Shown: positions 11,151 to 23,273 of the stretch, piece after piece | Numbering within the stretch: the first letter of the stretch is position 1 | Layout: every line of letters begins with the position of its first letter | NCBI RefSeq assembly: GCF_008831285.2 | Contig: NC_045141.1 | Location: 11,704,106-11,768,105, forward strand | Source of the DNA: Nymphaea colorata | Lineage: Eukaryota; Streptophyta; Magnoliopsida; Nymphaeales; Nymphaeaceae | Reading direction: 5' to 3' | Length of the DNA stretch: 64,000 nt | Notes under the pieces: model-generated | The model's database searches: none | Told to the model about the DNA's origin: nothing | The model's input: only the letters and a program-made list of their open reading frames with translations | Program-made: the position numbers and the translations under genes

Positions 11151-14100
11151 TAGCCAATGAGGCCACTGAATAATACTTACTGATGGTGGGCCGTTCGACC
11201 CCTTTTTCTCGTGTCTCTTGAGATGGGGAGGATACCGTAAGCCTTGCTTCGCTTCAAAAAATATATTAGTTTGGTAGATTCACTTCAAAAAAATATTAGT
11301 TGTTATTTTATTTTACTGCACTTGAATTAAAGAAACCCTCACTCGTTCGAACGAACTATGGGTTTCCAAGAAACCGAGAAGCCTAGCGAGGGTAGCAAGG
11401 AGAAACCCTCACTCGCTCAACCCTCATTGAGTGAGTGAGGACTTCTAAAACCCTAGCACCTTGGGGCGTTGGCTGATCGGCAGCAGAGAAGAAGCCTTCG
11501 ATTTCTCTCATTTGGACAAAAACAAAGAAAGGAAGGAGAGATAACACATGTCCATAAATGAAACTTAAAACCAAAGAAACGAAATAAGTAGTAATTGCAT
11601 TTTGCTATTCGACTTTTACTCGAGCCAAGTCAAGCTTAAGAGTTCGAGTTCAGTGAACTTGAACTTGGCTCGACTAAAAAGACGAGTCGAAATATGAGCT
11701 TGAGCTCGGCTTGTATACTAAAACAGCCGATTCGAACTCGATTTGGAGCCAAGTTTGAGCTCGAGTTGCTCGGCTCTCTTGTTTACCCCTAGTCATTATC
11801 GAAATTTGAGCAAATTTAACCTTTTGTTTTACTCAGGGCATTTGACAACAGAAACAATGACATATGAATATGTTTTATGAATATGTCTCCAATTGGAGTA
11901 CTCATCTATTCCAACCTGGAACAGATTCATAAAAAACTAACTGTGCAGGTGTGCAAGTCCCAAACCCGAACCTTTTTTGTGCGAAAACATCAGATCCGTG
12001 TCTCGGACCACCGCTCGAATCCGATCGTCTAGATCCTTCAAGCCTCGATCCAATTTGGACCAGACCAGTTGAAAATCCAGAACCAGAAGTAAGAAAAAAA
12101 AAAAAAAACAAACAAATCCGAGGCAAAAACAGCTGAAGTTTTCTCACCTTTTTCTCTTTTTGCGTAGATCATACAGAAAACAGGCAAGCCAAACTCAAGC
12201 GCGGTTTTTTTATACCACCAAGACTTGAGTTTGCAAAAAGTTGGATCTGTTTTCAGATTTTCAACTAACACAAGCATAGCATCTTCGGAAGCCGCCTGAG
12301 AAAGGGTTGAAACCCTTCCACTCCTTTGAGATTTAAGACTGTTTCCAGATCCATGAATGAATTCATGGTACACCTATCGGATAGAGTGTCCCACTGCGAA
12401 ATAGAACTAAGAATTGAGTGGACCAGACTATGCACCTGAAGACAAATATAGCGTCCTTCATGTGCTTAGCAAACACTTCTGAACTCCAGTTGAATTAGGA
12501 TTGGAACAAAACCTAAACCGTATGTGGATCCAAATCTAGTTAACAACTGGATCTTTTTCTTTTTTAATAGGCGACGACCAACCCGATTGAGGTTCAAGTG
12601 AGTGGTCCGACACGTTGCTGTTTTCTTTACGTAATGTGCAGTTTTGCTCACGCACTTGTTTTCTTGTTTCATTTGAAAATGGGGCACAGTGGATTGTTTT
12701 TTATTATTCAAACGTAGACTTGGTGTTGGATTTGTTTTTTCTTTTTTACTGGGAAAAATCACAATGTTGGCATTGAAGTTCTCCTGAGATATAATATAAA
12801 ATGTTTTAAAAATAATATAGAAAGTTCTACGTTTCATCTTACACACCCACACGTTGCATGTGTTGGCAGACTCTTCCTCACCAAATTTTCCACATCCAGA
12901 TCTCCTTTTGTCCTTTAAAATTTTAAGCTACGGTACATGGGTACACGTATGGTATGGATACGGCGAGGCAGGTATGAACATCGTGATTTTAAAAAATGGG
13001 TACGGGTATGAATAGCGCGAGGTAGGTATGTGTATGATGGTTTTAGAAAATTTATGTACAAATATGACAGTGTGTACATAAATATATGTATTATATACAA
13101 AACAATCCATAAAAGTTCTCGAAAAATGAAGGGAAAACATATCTAGGTGGAAGAGAAAAAAATAGAAGATAACAAATCAAAACTTAAAAAAAAAAATTGA
13201 ATATTTTCATACCAACGTACCCACTTACCCATGTCACTGTACCTATGGCAGATCACACGGACCTGTGTGATTAAGATTTTAAGACCAAAATGACTGTTTA
13301 CTTTTACCACAGTTCGACGTATGGTACTCATGGCGTTTTAAACTTCTTATATGTCCTTCTCTTGGAGGCGTTGGTTTAGTTGTTTTCTAGTTTGAGGTTT
13401 AGATCTTTAAAATCTGAGATCCATGGATTCAAAATCAAAATTTTACCCTCCCTATTTCAAATAAATGACTAAAATGAGGATTTCAAATTTGAATATGTGA
13501 TCTGATCTAAGATCTTTACGTTCACTCGAATTTTTACCACATCAGCAAAAGCATGGTCCACAGATTTAGGCTACACCCTCCTACATTTTTTGACATAATT
13601 GTCATTTTTTTTTCACTTTTTGAGCATCAATTAATTCGAAAATTGATTCGATTCACTTAAATAAAAAGCAGGGAAGGATTTGTAGAGGAGAACATGACAA
13701 ATGAAATGAAGCCGCAAATCATCTCTAAGCCAAGAAGATAACACTCGATGACCAACTTGTTTTCGGCTGTCTTTACCATGTATAACATTTACTAGTAATC
13801 TTTAGCTTTTTGGACAACCATCATCTGTCATCCTTGAGTCGACAGACGTCTTCTTACATACGAAAGCTGATAGAAATAGATAAATGACGAGCAATATTTC
13901 TAAGGAAAAAGAGATTCAAAACCTTCTGTTTTTGATCAATTTTCACAAATCTAATCATATAGATGTCATCTTGATGTTTAAATTTACAAGCTTCAACAAG
14001 AATCTTGTTCTGTTGTTGTCTTAGATTAGATTTTAAAAGCCAAAAAACTGCCTGTTCATCTTAAAACTTCTACCAAATACGACAATATACATCGAGAGAA

Positions 14101-14960
14101 CACGTTTTACGTCGATTTTTAAGTTTCTTGACATGGGAGATTGCATACATTCAATCCAATTGTCAAATACAACTCCAAAAGATGAGCGAAAGTTCAAGCA
14201 ACTGGAGTACAAATGTTCTCTTTGAGAAATAATTCTCAAACACTACTTAATAACAAATGTTTTCTGAAATCCTGATGCTACTTGCGTTACCACCATATAT
14301 TTAACCGTCTCAGAATCTCAAAAAATTCCTCTTCCACTTCAATGAAATTATATTTCTCTTCCTTTTAAAGATCCTAATCCCACGGTAACCTTTGCCCCTG
14401 ATAAGCAAGCAGAACAACGACTCTCCAGCGGTCCCTTGTTGCAAAAATCTCCTGTTACTCCTCTCTTGCCCACCAAGATTTGCAATTCTAAAGGGCTCTA
14501 AACAACTAGAAAGTATATTAACCATGAAAGGCAACTACTATTACAGAAACCATTCTTCTTCTTGAGGATTCAGCTCCAGAAGTCGTAATTAAACCTTCTC
14601 TTCTCACATACACGAGTGAGTTTGAACACCTCAAATTCAACTTGTTTTATCTTCTCCGTAAACTGGTTCTAGTACTCTCGATGTGCATGTGCCACTACTT
14701 TTTAACTACAGAGGACTACACCAACACTATTTGGATGCAGGTATGTGCACCATGTAGAGTTGTGGCCATGAAACAGACCCACGACCCATAAGACGTGGGA
14801 GAGCCGGCACATCTGTTATGAGGTCTGCTACAAATTTCGTGAATCAGTTACAGCCTTTACAAGACTGTTACAACAAAAACTATAAAAGAGTTAACCCACT
14901 AAGCCTAATAACTGCCCAGCTGGGCATACGGGGAAGATATTGTTTGTCCAATAAATGAAT
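11151..14960. other. geneless stretch with degenerate palindromic repeats
   Basis: No supportable gene. About 11600-11800 is a GAGCTCGAG-type palindromic repeat ending, on the minus strand, in CTAGGGGTAAACAAGAG. Related sequence occurs at about 24775-24895 and 45320-45850. About 12930-13245 begins GGTACATGGGTACACGTATG and ends with an inverted counterpart ending in CATGTCACTGTACC, so it may be a decayed MITE. About 14750-14990 has LTR-like composition, with CTATAAAAG followed later by CCAATAAATGAA, but no partner copy. Confidence 0.45.
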
Positions 14961-14980
14961 TGAATCTTGTCTTAAACTAT

Positions 14981-14988
14981 TATAAATA
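14981..14988 (+). promoter_or_regulatory. candidate TATA box of the purine permease gene
   Basis: TATAAATA lies 309 bp upstream of the permease ATG. No other good TATA motif lies between it and the start. The distance leaves room for a 5' leader and possibly a leader intron, because a reasonable splice acceptor (TCATTTATGCAG) ends at 15273. The assignment rests on position and motif only. Confidence 0.3.
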
Positions 14989-15296
14989 TCAAATGAAGCA
15001 TTCAGCCGCTTATTCTTCTGAAAAGATGAAGCATTAGACAACTATCAATAAGTGATTGACGAGCAGGGTATTTTTTAAAACTATTCAACGGTTTTTATTG
15101 GTCGACTGGCTGGGCTTCTATCAACCTTGGGTTCCATTCCCTTCAGATCGCATTCACATTCAACAGAACCTCTCACTAGGTTTTTTCGTTTGGCTTGCTT
15201 GCATATACCTTCCAGTTCATATTCTTTTTTCAATAACATTCTGTATATTCTCTCGTTCATGTCATTTATGCAGTTATTGGATTCGGATTTGTTAGC

Positions 15297-16385
15297 ATGA
15301 ATTCAGATTCAGTGGAGTTTTCAGTGACGATGATGTCCACAATCATTGAGCTGAAATCCAGGCTTTGGCGAACTTTCAATAGAAGACCATGGACGGAGCG
15401 GGCACTGCTGTTTCTAAGTGGTGCTGCAATGCTTGTGGCGTTCCCTGCATCTTCCCTCCTCAGTCGCCTTTACTTTGCGAATGGCGGCAAAAGCAAGTGG
15501 ATAATATCCTGGGTTGCAGTGGCTGGCTGGCCTTTAACTGCCCTCCTCTTGGTGACTTGGTACTTCTTAAATGGGATATCACCCACCCGTTTAACGGCCA
15601 AACTTTGCTTTGCTTACGTATTGCTGGGTCTTCTTAGTGCTGCTGATAACCTCATGTTTGCATGGGCATACGCTTTTCTTCCTGCATCAACTGCTTCTCT
15701 TATTGCATCCTCTTCTCTTGTTTTTTCTGCAATTTTTGGATACGCCCTTGTGGGGAACAAACTTAATTCTTCTGCTATCAATGCAATAGTTATCATTACT
15801 GCCGGTACAGTTCTCATTGGTCTCGATTCCAGCTCTGACAGATTGCCTGGTGTAACCAACAAGCAGTATGCAGTGGGCTTTATATGGGACATATTGGGGT
15901 CCGCCCTGCACGGTTTGATATTTGCACTCTCAGAGCTATTATTTATGAAGATATTGGGAAGGAGGTCTTTTCATGTCGTTCTAGAGCAGCAGACCATTGT
16001 TTCGTTGTTAGCCTTTGTATTCACCACCATTGGCGCCGCCGTGAACAAGGACTTTAAGACAATGAGGTTGGAAGCTAGCAGTTTTAAGGATGGACAACTG
16101 GCATACTACATGGTTCTTTTGTGGGGAGCTATTACTTTTCAGTTGGGTGTTGCAGGAAGTACTGCTATACTTTACCTGGCATCCACAGTTATGGCTGGTG
16201 TGCTCAATGCAGTTAGGGTGCCTCTAACCAGCTTGGCTGCAGTAGCACTATTTCATGACCCCATGAGTAGTTTCAAGATCCTAGCAATAGTGTTAACAGT
16301 CTGGGGATTTGCCTCTTATATATATGGGTTTTCTTCTGCTAGGAAATCACCTCAAAGTCACAACCAAGATCTGCAATCAGTTTAA
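15297..16385 (+). CDS. purine permease family transporter (PUP11-like)
   Basis: A 362-residue membrane protein of the plant purine permease family, within the drug/metabolite transporter superfamily. Family members import adenine, cytokinins and related bases across the plasma membrane or tonoplast by proton coupling; substrate cannot be read from sequence. About ten hydrophobic segments are visible, the first at residues 36-57. Family-typical stretches include LLSRLYFANGGKSKWIISWV (near 53-72), LPASTASLIASSSLVFSA, the WDILGSALHGLIFALSEL block, RRSFHVVLEQQ, and the C-terminal LNAVRVPLTSLAAVALFHDP. Length matches the family (about 350-390). The coding region is one uninterrupted exon from the ATG at 15297. 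The frame stays open for some codons upstream without another ATG, and a splice acceptor at 15273 suggests a possible intron in the leader. A poly(A) signal AATAAA lies at 16485-16490. The N-terminal 35 residues are hydrophilic and cytosolic-looking. The gene looks intact. Confidence 0.93.
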   Translation: MNSDSVEFSVTMMSTIIELKSRLWRTFNRRPWTERALLFLSGAAMLVAFPASSLLSRLYFANGGKSKWIISWVAVAGWPLTALLLVTWYFLNGISPTRLTAKLCFAYVLLGLLSAADNLMFAWAYAFLPASTASLIASSSLVFSAIFGYALVGNKLNSSAINAIVIITAGTVLIGLDSSSDRLPGVTNKQYAVGFIWDILGSALHGLIFALSELLFMKILGRRSFHVVLEQQTIVSLLAFVFTTIGAAVNKDFKTMRLEASSFKDGQLAYYMVLLWGAITFQLGVAGSTAILYLASTVMAGVLNAVRVPLTSLAAVALFHDPMSSFKILAIVLTVWGFASYIYGFSSARKSPQSHNQDLQSV

Positions 16386-16722
16386 TGTGTGTCAAGGCAT
16401 GGTTCAATCTTATTATCTTCATTTTGTCTCTGACTTTCAGTCATAGTGTATTACATTTAAACCATAACGTGCTGAAGACGGTAAAATAAAAATTCTGAAA
16501 CAAGATACAGCATCGTATTTCCAAACTACGTAATACAGACCCTTTAAACGTTCTTTAAGAAGGTTGCTTCACCTGTCGCACCCACACCAGGTGCTGATGC
16601 TGCTCCGCCTCACCAAAAGTAATTGCCAGCTTTGACAAGTGCCATCAAGCTATGCACATTAGACTTTTCTTTGGCTTGACTTTGTGTTGTTAAATGGGTC
16701 ATAGCTCAATAGTTTAGTGACC

Positions 16723-16750
16723 TTATCTCATATATATATATATGAGATAA
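16723..16750. repeat. perfect 28-bp palindrome
   Basis: TTATCTCA, then a (TA)-rich centre, then TGAGATAA: the two arms are exact reverse complements. Weaker inverted similarity extends outward, with ATAGCTCAATAGTTTAGTGACC on the left against the complement of GTCATATAATTTTGTGACATAGC on the right. It lies about 340 bp after the permease stop codon. Confidence 0.85.
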
Positions 16751-17402
16751 AGTCATATAATTTTGTGACATAGCTTTCAAACTGATTGGAGGAAACCTAC
16801 AATTTTGTGCCATCTATACTCAAATTGATTGAGCAAGAACAGTTGCCCCTGCGGTACATGTGCTAAAACCACCAACTTGAGTTCCATATCTAATCTTCTG
16901 CACTATTCTGCATAAGATTGTTAACCCAAAAAAGCTTTCACTTTTAATTTGCAAGGGGATACTGATCATTGTTATAATGCTATTTTCTTCAAAAATAACC
17001 AACTGAACATTTAGTTGATAGAGATTTATATCAAAAGTGCTGCATAAGTCTTTGGTGCCAAGTGCTGGAAACTGTAAGACCTATCAGAAAAAGGGATTTT
17101 ACCATCCAACAATTGAAATCAAATTACCAGCAGTTGATGTTAGTGAGATAACTTCTAATCTTCCTAGTCGGTCACCAAATTTTGCTAACCTGTTCAGATC
17201 CAGAAACAAATTAAACTTGTGACCAAATTGGAACCTTCGAAAGAACCAGTACTATATATAACATTGTGTATTATACATGTTATGCATAATGCAACTTTTA
17301 GTAAAAATGATAGAATTGACCATTCAACTTAGTTTCAAGATTTAATGCATCCGTAAAGGCCATATCTTACTATATATATAGTCCCATATCATATGGTACA
17401 AG

Positions 17403-17728
17403 TAAGGCTGGGCATCGGCTGGCTCGGCCCGATAAGGAGTCTGGCTAGGGCCAGGCCACAGCCCATAACAGCAGCCCAGGCCTGGCCTGACTGCTCAGAA
17501 ACCGCGCTCGGCCCGGCCCGCCCCAGACTGGCCCAATTAACATTAAAAAATAATATTTTTAATATAAAATAATATATATATATATACATAATTAATCATA
17601 ATAAAAAATATAAGTTATTAGGTCGAATCAGGCTTAGTGTGGCCTAACTGGGCCGCCTAGACACCCAATTCCAGGGCCCGGGCCCAGGCCCAAGTTGGGC
17701 CGGGTACCCGGCCCGGTGCCCAGGCTTA
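17403..17728. mobile_element. MITE-like element with GC-rich inverted ends and AT-rich core
   Basis: The left end reads TAAGGCTGGGCATCGGCTGG. The right end read on the opposite strand gives TAAGCCTGGGCACCGGGCC. The inverted termini are about 28 bp with a few mismatches. Both arms are packed with GGCC/GGGCC palindromes, and the centre (about 17535-17620) is nearly pure A/T. It has no coding capacity. Similar high-GC arms with an AT core suggest a foldback element. Confidence 0.6.
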
Positions 17729-18679
17729 GGTATAGGGCACATCACATGTTAGATCCTTCGTGGACAAAGAGGTCTGAGACCATTTTTTTATGTTTTGTTT
17801 AAATCCCCTACACCCCCAAGCCTTAGACATTTTAGGAGGTCTAATCTCATAACTTTGGAGCACTTTGTTTTACTTTAATGCATTAGATGCATGGGTCAAA
17901 GAAAAACTTGCTGGTGTTTCAAAGGAAGATGTAGAATGAATCAACTTGAAGCACAAATAGATGTGTTAGTGACCCTATATACATTGTGGATGACATAGAA
18001 TTTGAAGGAGAAATTGAACATGATGATGGTGATGAATGATAATTTCACATTCATATTTTGTACTGAACAAGTTTATTTGTTGATGTTTGAAACTTTAAAT
18101 TAAATGAGGAGATCATGGTGTGAAAGTAATGGCTGTTTGTTACTTTGTTATGCTTATGAATGAAATTTTCTCAAAATTTTTTTATAGTTAATGGTATTTC
18201 TTATTCTTTGTGATTTTATATTTTTTCTGTTTTTCATATTTTAAATTTTTTAAATAATAATTTTACAATGTTCTACACTATCACTTTACGTATCTAACCA
18301 TTTGTCTGATCAATACATGTTACTTGTGTACTTTACAACATTCAAAAGAACCAAATGCATGGCTAGAGATGCTTTGGCCTGGGTACATGAGGGCTTAATA
18401 CGTTCATGCTGATTGGCAGATGAAAAGTTGATATTTATTAAGCTTTTCCAGCAGCACATATATAAATTGATTTAGCCATCCCAACAACAAAGGACAGAAA
18501 CCAACATGCATGTAGCTGACAACGAGAGAGAGAGGGAGAGAGAGAGAGATGATACAATCTGATGAAGACATTATTGGTGGATGTCACATGGTTATTAAGA
18601 TAAAGTATCCTCTCTATTAATACCCATATTTATAACAAGAACTACTTGTCAATTGGATTGAAAATAAGAAACTGTTGCT

Positions 18680-21600
18680 TCAGTCAAGGCGTCGAAGGAG
18701 GTACTCCACTTCAACAAGTTTGGTCAAAGGCATCACCCATTCTTCGTATATCAGAGACGCCACAGATGGATCAATCTTTTGCTTACCAGTTCCCTCTGTA
18801 GAGTCACTGATGATTTCCTGTCCAAACACCTTCGCCTTGTTTGCCACCCTTTTTTTTACCATCTCTTCCACTTTCTCAAAAGTCAACAATCTCATCAAAG
18901 CATCTCTATCCTGAAAGAAAGCAAGAAGTGTAACCCTATGCCGTGACACATAGTGATATGCTTCACATGGCAAGATAATGAAAGCAATTATTTCGCAAGA
19001 AATTAAAACTTTCTATGTCTCTCATATTTTTGTGGCAACATATTCACTAAACAAATAGTAGAAATGCTGTGATACATAAGGCTATTGCAAAACCATCTGT
19101 CTTATATACAAATGAACTGTAGTTCATATTCACCATGATATTGACAAGTATAAACAAATATTAGAACTTTAAAATCAGCCAATAAAATGTAGACATTTTA
19201 AATATTTTTAAAATTTTCAACATTTGCTACAGCAATCTAAAATGGGCAGAGCATTCAAAGAGGTCAAAAATTTCGAGAAAAATCATTTTTCTCAACTTAG
19301 TTAAGAGTTTGAAATGAAAATTTATACCTGGGCACGAATAGCAGGCTCATAGTCCTGTGGTGCATCCTGGTATTTAACCTCTGCCACAAACTTTCCATAA
19401 TGAATCCTTTTAGACAATGCCTGCAGACATGGTTAAGAACTTAAGAGTGCCTTAATCCCTGCAGCTGAAAAGAAGGTGTCTAAAAAAAGCTAGATGCAGA
19501 TGAAATCATGGACAGTTGTTATTGAATATTCACCTGTAAACAAGAGAGATCACATGAGCAGGTGGATACAACATTGCCATCATCACCATTCGCTGTAATG
19601 AGTGGAAGTAGTTTATCAAAATATATCTTCCATATAGTGTTATTTATGTTTATCTTGGCAGCTGCAGGATGTAGCACCTGCAATTGATACAAGACCTATT
19701 TCAACTCATGAACCTAATGTGAAGAACAAATTCAATGAAATAGTTAACCTGTGGATGGTTGTTATAAGTTATTAATGGCTGTGGCATGTCATCAGGGAAG
19801 AAGGCATTTTCCTCCTCATATTTGTATCTTCCAAGCTGCCAAGGGATGTTAAACCTCTTAGATCATGTCCATTTCCAAATCAATGTAACATAGTCATAGT
19901 TATTTTCAGTAATCTCACCAACATCAGGCATTCAAATCTAAAACCAGAGTATATGTGTTTGTTTTTGTGCTTGTGGGTCAGTATGCATGTGAACACGTCT
20001 GTATGTGTGTATGGCTGGGTGGGTGGCTGGGTGTGTGTGCATGTGTCTGTATATGTGTCTGACAGTGTGAGTGAGGGGGGAGAGAGGGAGAGAGAGAGAG
20101 AGAGCTTCCTTAAACAACAATCTACTATAGAAAGTTGCATGAGAAACAGAGATCAGTTTCATGAACTCTTTAGCCGGTCTGAAGCAGGGTTGACACAACC
20201 CTCTTAAAACTGTATCACAACTGATAAGAGAGATGCTACCCTCTTGTTTTCACCCATAAGATATTTAGCCAACACAGAAACAGCTGAATACACCTCATAG
20301 CAGCGTCAAATTTGAAGCTTATAACATGTGATACCAGCCATTTTCAACAATTTATACTAAACCATGGAGATTCTCATTATTATCAGGGCAACAAGAAAGT
20401 ATGATAAGCTGGATAGAATGGTTGGTGGGAGAAAAGGCACAGTAAATCAAGAAAATTTCTGTAACTCAGACAAAAAATAAACAAATCTACATAAGTTCTC
20501 TCGTTAGCCTGTAATGTGGACTTGACAATGAATATGAAAACCTTAATGCACCTGTCATGGGTTACGAAGAACTTTCTCTTGGTGTCATTTTTAACCTTTT
20601 GTAAAGAGAGGATAGAAAGAGGTTTGTCTTACCCACATGAATCGAATAGGGAAAGGTCGACACTGTTAGGTGACATAAGGCAAGGGTAGAGAAGGAGCCT
20701 TTATGTATAGACAGCCATAGAAGCCAAGAGTAATAACGAGATGGACTATACAACACAATAATGACCATTTTTGGGTGAGTGAGAGGTTAACAACCCATCA
20801 CCTAGAAAAGAGGCCCAAAGGTCCCCTCATTCCCCCTGCCTCTGGGGTCGTGGCTGTGTCGGTGTTACCAATGGCCACGGTGCACCTTCAATTTTGGTAC
20901 CATGCCCCATCACTTAAGAGATAAAAACATAGCACCCACAAGAATTGAACTAGAGACCTGCCTCTTTACAAAGCCCTAGCCTGACCAGCTATGCTATGCG
21001 CCTTGAGGCCACAGGCATGACCATTTGCTGGAAAAAACTTGGTAATATAGATCCTCTGTTTCACCAGAAAATGCCACTAGTTTTTTCTTTGCTCACTCTA
21101 TTTCTCTCATTGTAGAACACATAATTTGACCTGTATCACCTGGCCTGAACTCAGATATGTAAAGTAACTTTAATACCACAAATTTATTTCTTTTTTACCT
21201 AAAACACACAAAAGAATTAAAAAATCAGGACAAATACAAAAAATAGGAAAAGTGCTCTTTATAAAAAACATGAAATGCATACGCATCACATAATGACAAG
21301 TATATGCTACCTACAACATGCACATTTTCCATTAGAAATAATTAAATTTAAAATTGACCACTTAAATCATCTCCATACTTAAAATGCTACCAAATAAATA
21401 AGATTTATTGCTCATGATTTACTCCTTTATGTCTTGAAACAACTTAATGGCCACAAAAATGGCATTCTTTTATTTTGGACGATAGGTATAAGCTCTTATA
21501 TGAAAAACCATGAAACCTTTAATTTTGTTGGTTGAAATCAGTCCTTTTTAACCTTAAATGTATAAGAAGGTCTTTCTTGATAATTTAATAGTCAGCCTTA

Positions 21601-23273
21601 AGGAATTTATGCAACTTTAAGATAGAAAATGGAACTTTTATCATAAGTAATTTGAAGGTCTAACGTAGGATACAACCTGTGTTTACCATGATGTAAGATG
21701 CTGAAGCATATGACAAGTTATACCGAAAAACAGAGCTGTTGTGCATGGCTTTCTTAAAAGTTACGCATCAGAATCTATCATCTGATATGCCATGTTATGT
21801 ACAAAACTGGCTTCTCTCCAGACTTGTGTATCCGGCCTACATGTCTGTATAAGTCTAGCATAAGTGGTGCTTCAAGAGAACTGAAATTTCTTGCTTGCAA
21901 AATTTATTGCAAAATCCTTCGAAGAAAAAGAAAAAATTTACTGCAAAGTAGTGCATAACCGTAGACGCTTATTTCTTCTACTTACAGACGTTGTTATTTA
22001 ACAACCAGAACATAACAGACCCTGTCTTTTTCTACGATAATTTACTAAAGCTTTGAAGTTCAGATCACAATTTCCATGAAAAACACTTGAGAGGCATGAA
22101 GATGGAAATCTTAATCACATCAACATTGTCTTTGACATCATTGGGATGCTGATCTACCTTATAACCTTGACTATTATCATGGAGTGCTCCTTGATTAGCT
22201 CAATACATTGGACAACTCTAAAACCATTTACAGAATTTCAAAACTAAGAGATAAACCGTCTTGACAGATGCATCTTATATATTTCAATCTTTGATTCCCA
22301 AGAGTTAGGGCACCATAGCTCTACATACTTTCTCTTGGTTGAAGTTAACAACTGTTTGCTTTGAAGTCCATTTCGTGAATGACCAGCATTGTGCCTTGGT
22401 TCTACTGGCACCAGCCTTCACTTGGACACAGTCCTTGTTACTTATTCCAAGGTTAATGTTAGTCTAGTTAGTGATAGGTGGAGCAAATTTCTAAATGTCA
22501 GGATTAGCGAAAGTAAATGTCTGAAAGCTGCTCACAGGAAACGATTGATCCTGCATTATAAGAAACTAATGGAAGTGAAAATTAGAAGAGAACCACCAAA
22601 GGCTAATGTTTGTGCAGTAGCCGGTAAAATAGGATCAATTTCTGCGTTTACGGCCAAAGAGAAAAATATTTGTGGCAGATAGACTCGTTGCTGCATTTGC
22701 GTGCGAGCTAACTGACGCAATGGACACGGAAAATGTGCTCATTGGTATGAGCTATCAAATAAAAGCCGCCCCATTTTCGCACTACCATGAATATAAGAGC
22801 ACGGAAGCCAGTCAAATCACAGGAAAATTCATGTCGAACAAATCAAGGATACTTAGCTATGAAAGTTCAATCGACCAACAAAATCCACTCTGAACTAATC
22901 CCATGGAAAAGAAAGTTAAGGACGCCTAACAAGTGAAGCAGACTATGAAAGATAAATAGGCATCACCTTGCATGCTTTCGAGTTTCGAGAGACAGAGAGA
23001 GATAGAGGGAGGGAGAGAGGAAAATGGATCTCCAGCCATTTGGGAAACAATTAGGTGGTGGCAATTGTGGTGGTGGTGTTTCACCTTGGCATGAAGAACC
23101 TCTGTTTCCTTGACGAGGACTTCGACAAGAGAGCCATCGAGACCAGGGGTGGCATCGTAGGCTGGGGAGTTGAGGGGATGCTGTGCCCTCTCTATGAGGC
23201 TGAACACAATCGTGTCTTCCTGACGAACCAGAGACTCCCTTACGCTCTCCAGGCTCAACGCTCCGGCCGCCAT
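18680..23273 (-). CDS. chorismate mutase, cytosolic type (five exons)
   Basis: Converts chorismate to prephenate, the committed step toward phenylalanine and tyrosine. Exons on the minus strand: 23273-23085, 19835-19749, 19677-19534, 19420-19328 and 18910-18680. They join in phase 0 with GT-AG introns to a 247-residue protein. Family hallmarks are [20 protein letters not shown] near residues 10-29, [16 protein letters not shown] opening exon 2, [11 protein letters not shown] in exon 3, [19 protein letters not shown] in exon 4, and the C-terminal [14 protein letters not shown] in exon 5. The first ATG in frame is at 23273. The frame continues open upstream for about 54 codons but has no ATG, and it translates a GA-microsatellite leader. 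No transit peptide is seen, so a cytosolic CM2-type enzyme (about 250-265 residues in the family) is most likely. Intron 1 is about 3.25 kb and contains a SINE and microsatellites. Confidence 0.93.
19970..20105. repeat. compound GT/GGGT/GA microsatellite in chorismate mutase intron 1
   Basis: Interrupted GT-rich repeats (GTGTGTATGGCTGGGTGG and similar) pass into a pure (GA)n tract ending near 20104. It is wholly intronic. Confidence 0.85.
20768..21012 (-). mobile_element. tRNA-derived SINE in chorismate mutase intron 1
   Basis: On the minus strand the 5' end carries a pol III A box, TAGCATAGCTGG (20996-20985), and about 33 bp later a B-box-like AGTTCAATTCT (20951-20941). The body runs to a G-rich segment, CAGAGGCAGGGGGAATGAGG. 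Two relatives at 31140-31350 and 46720-46960 keep the same A-to-B spacing. Exact ends and target-site duplications are uncertain. Confidence 0.6.

Larger units (their letters stand above)
16386..18679. other. intergenic region between permease and chorismate mutase genes
   Basis: Apart from the permease 3' end, a palindrome and a MITE-like element listed separately, I see no gene. About 17740-18140 shows short acidic-codon stretches (for example GAACATGATGATGGTGATGA) that could be a very decayed transposase tail, but nothing firm. A (GA)n tract lies at about 18526-18549. Confidence 0.5.

Noticed and set aside
14310-14534. 74-codon minus-strand frame resembling a transposon scrap
   Set aside because: I could not match any motif. 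It is basic and low-complexity at its end, with no flanking structure.
19953-20207. Val/Cys-rich + strand frame
   Set aside because: It is a translation of GT/GA microsatellites within an intron.
22389-22893. Two adjacent + strand frames (97 and 73 codons) opposite the chorismate mutase intron
   Set aside because: No family resemblance and no splice-consistent join. They lie wholly within a large intron.
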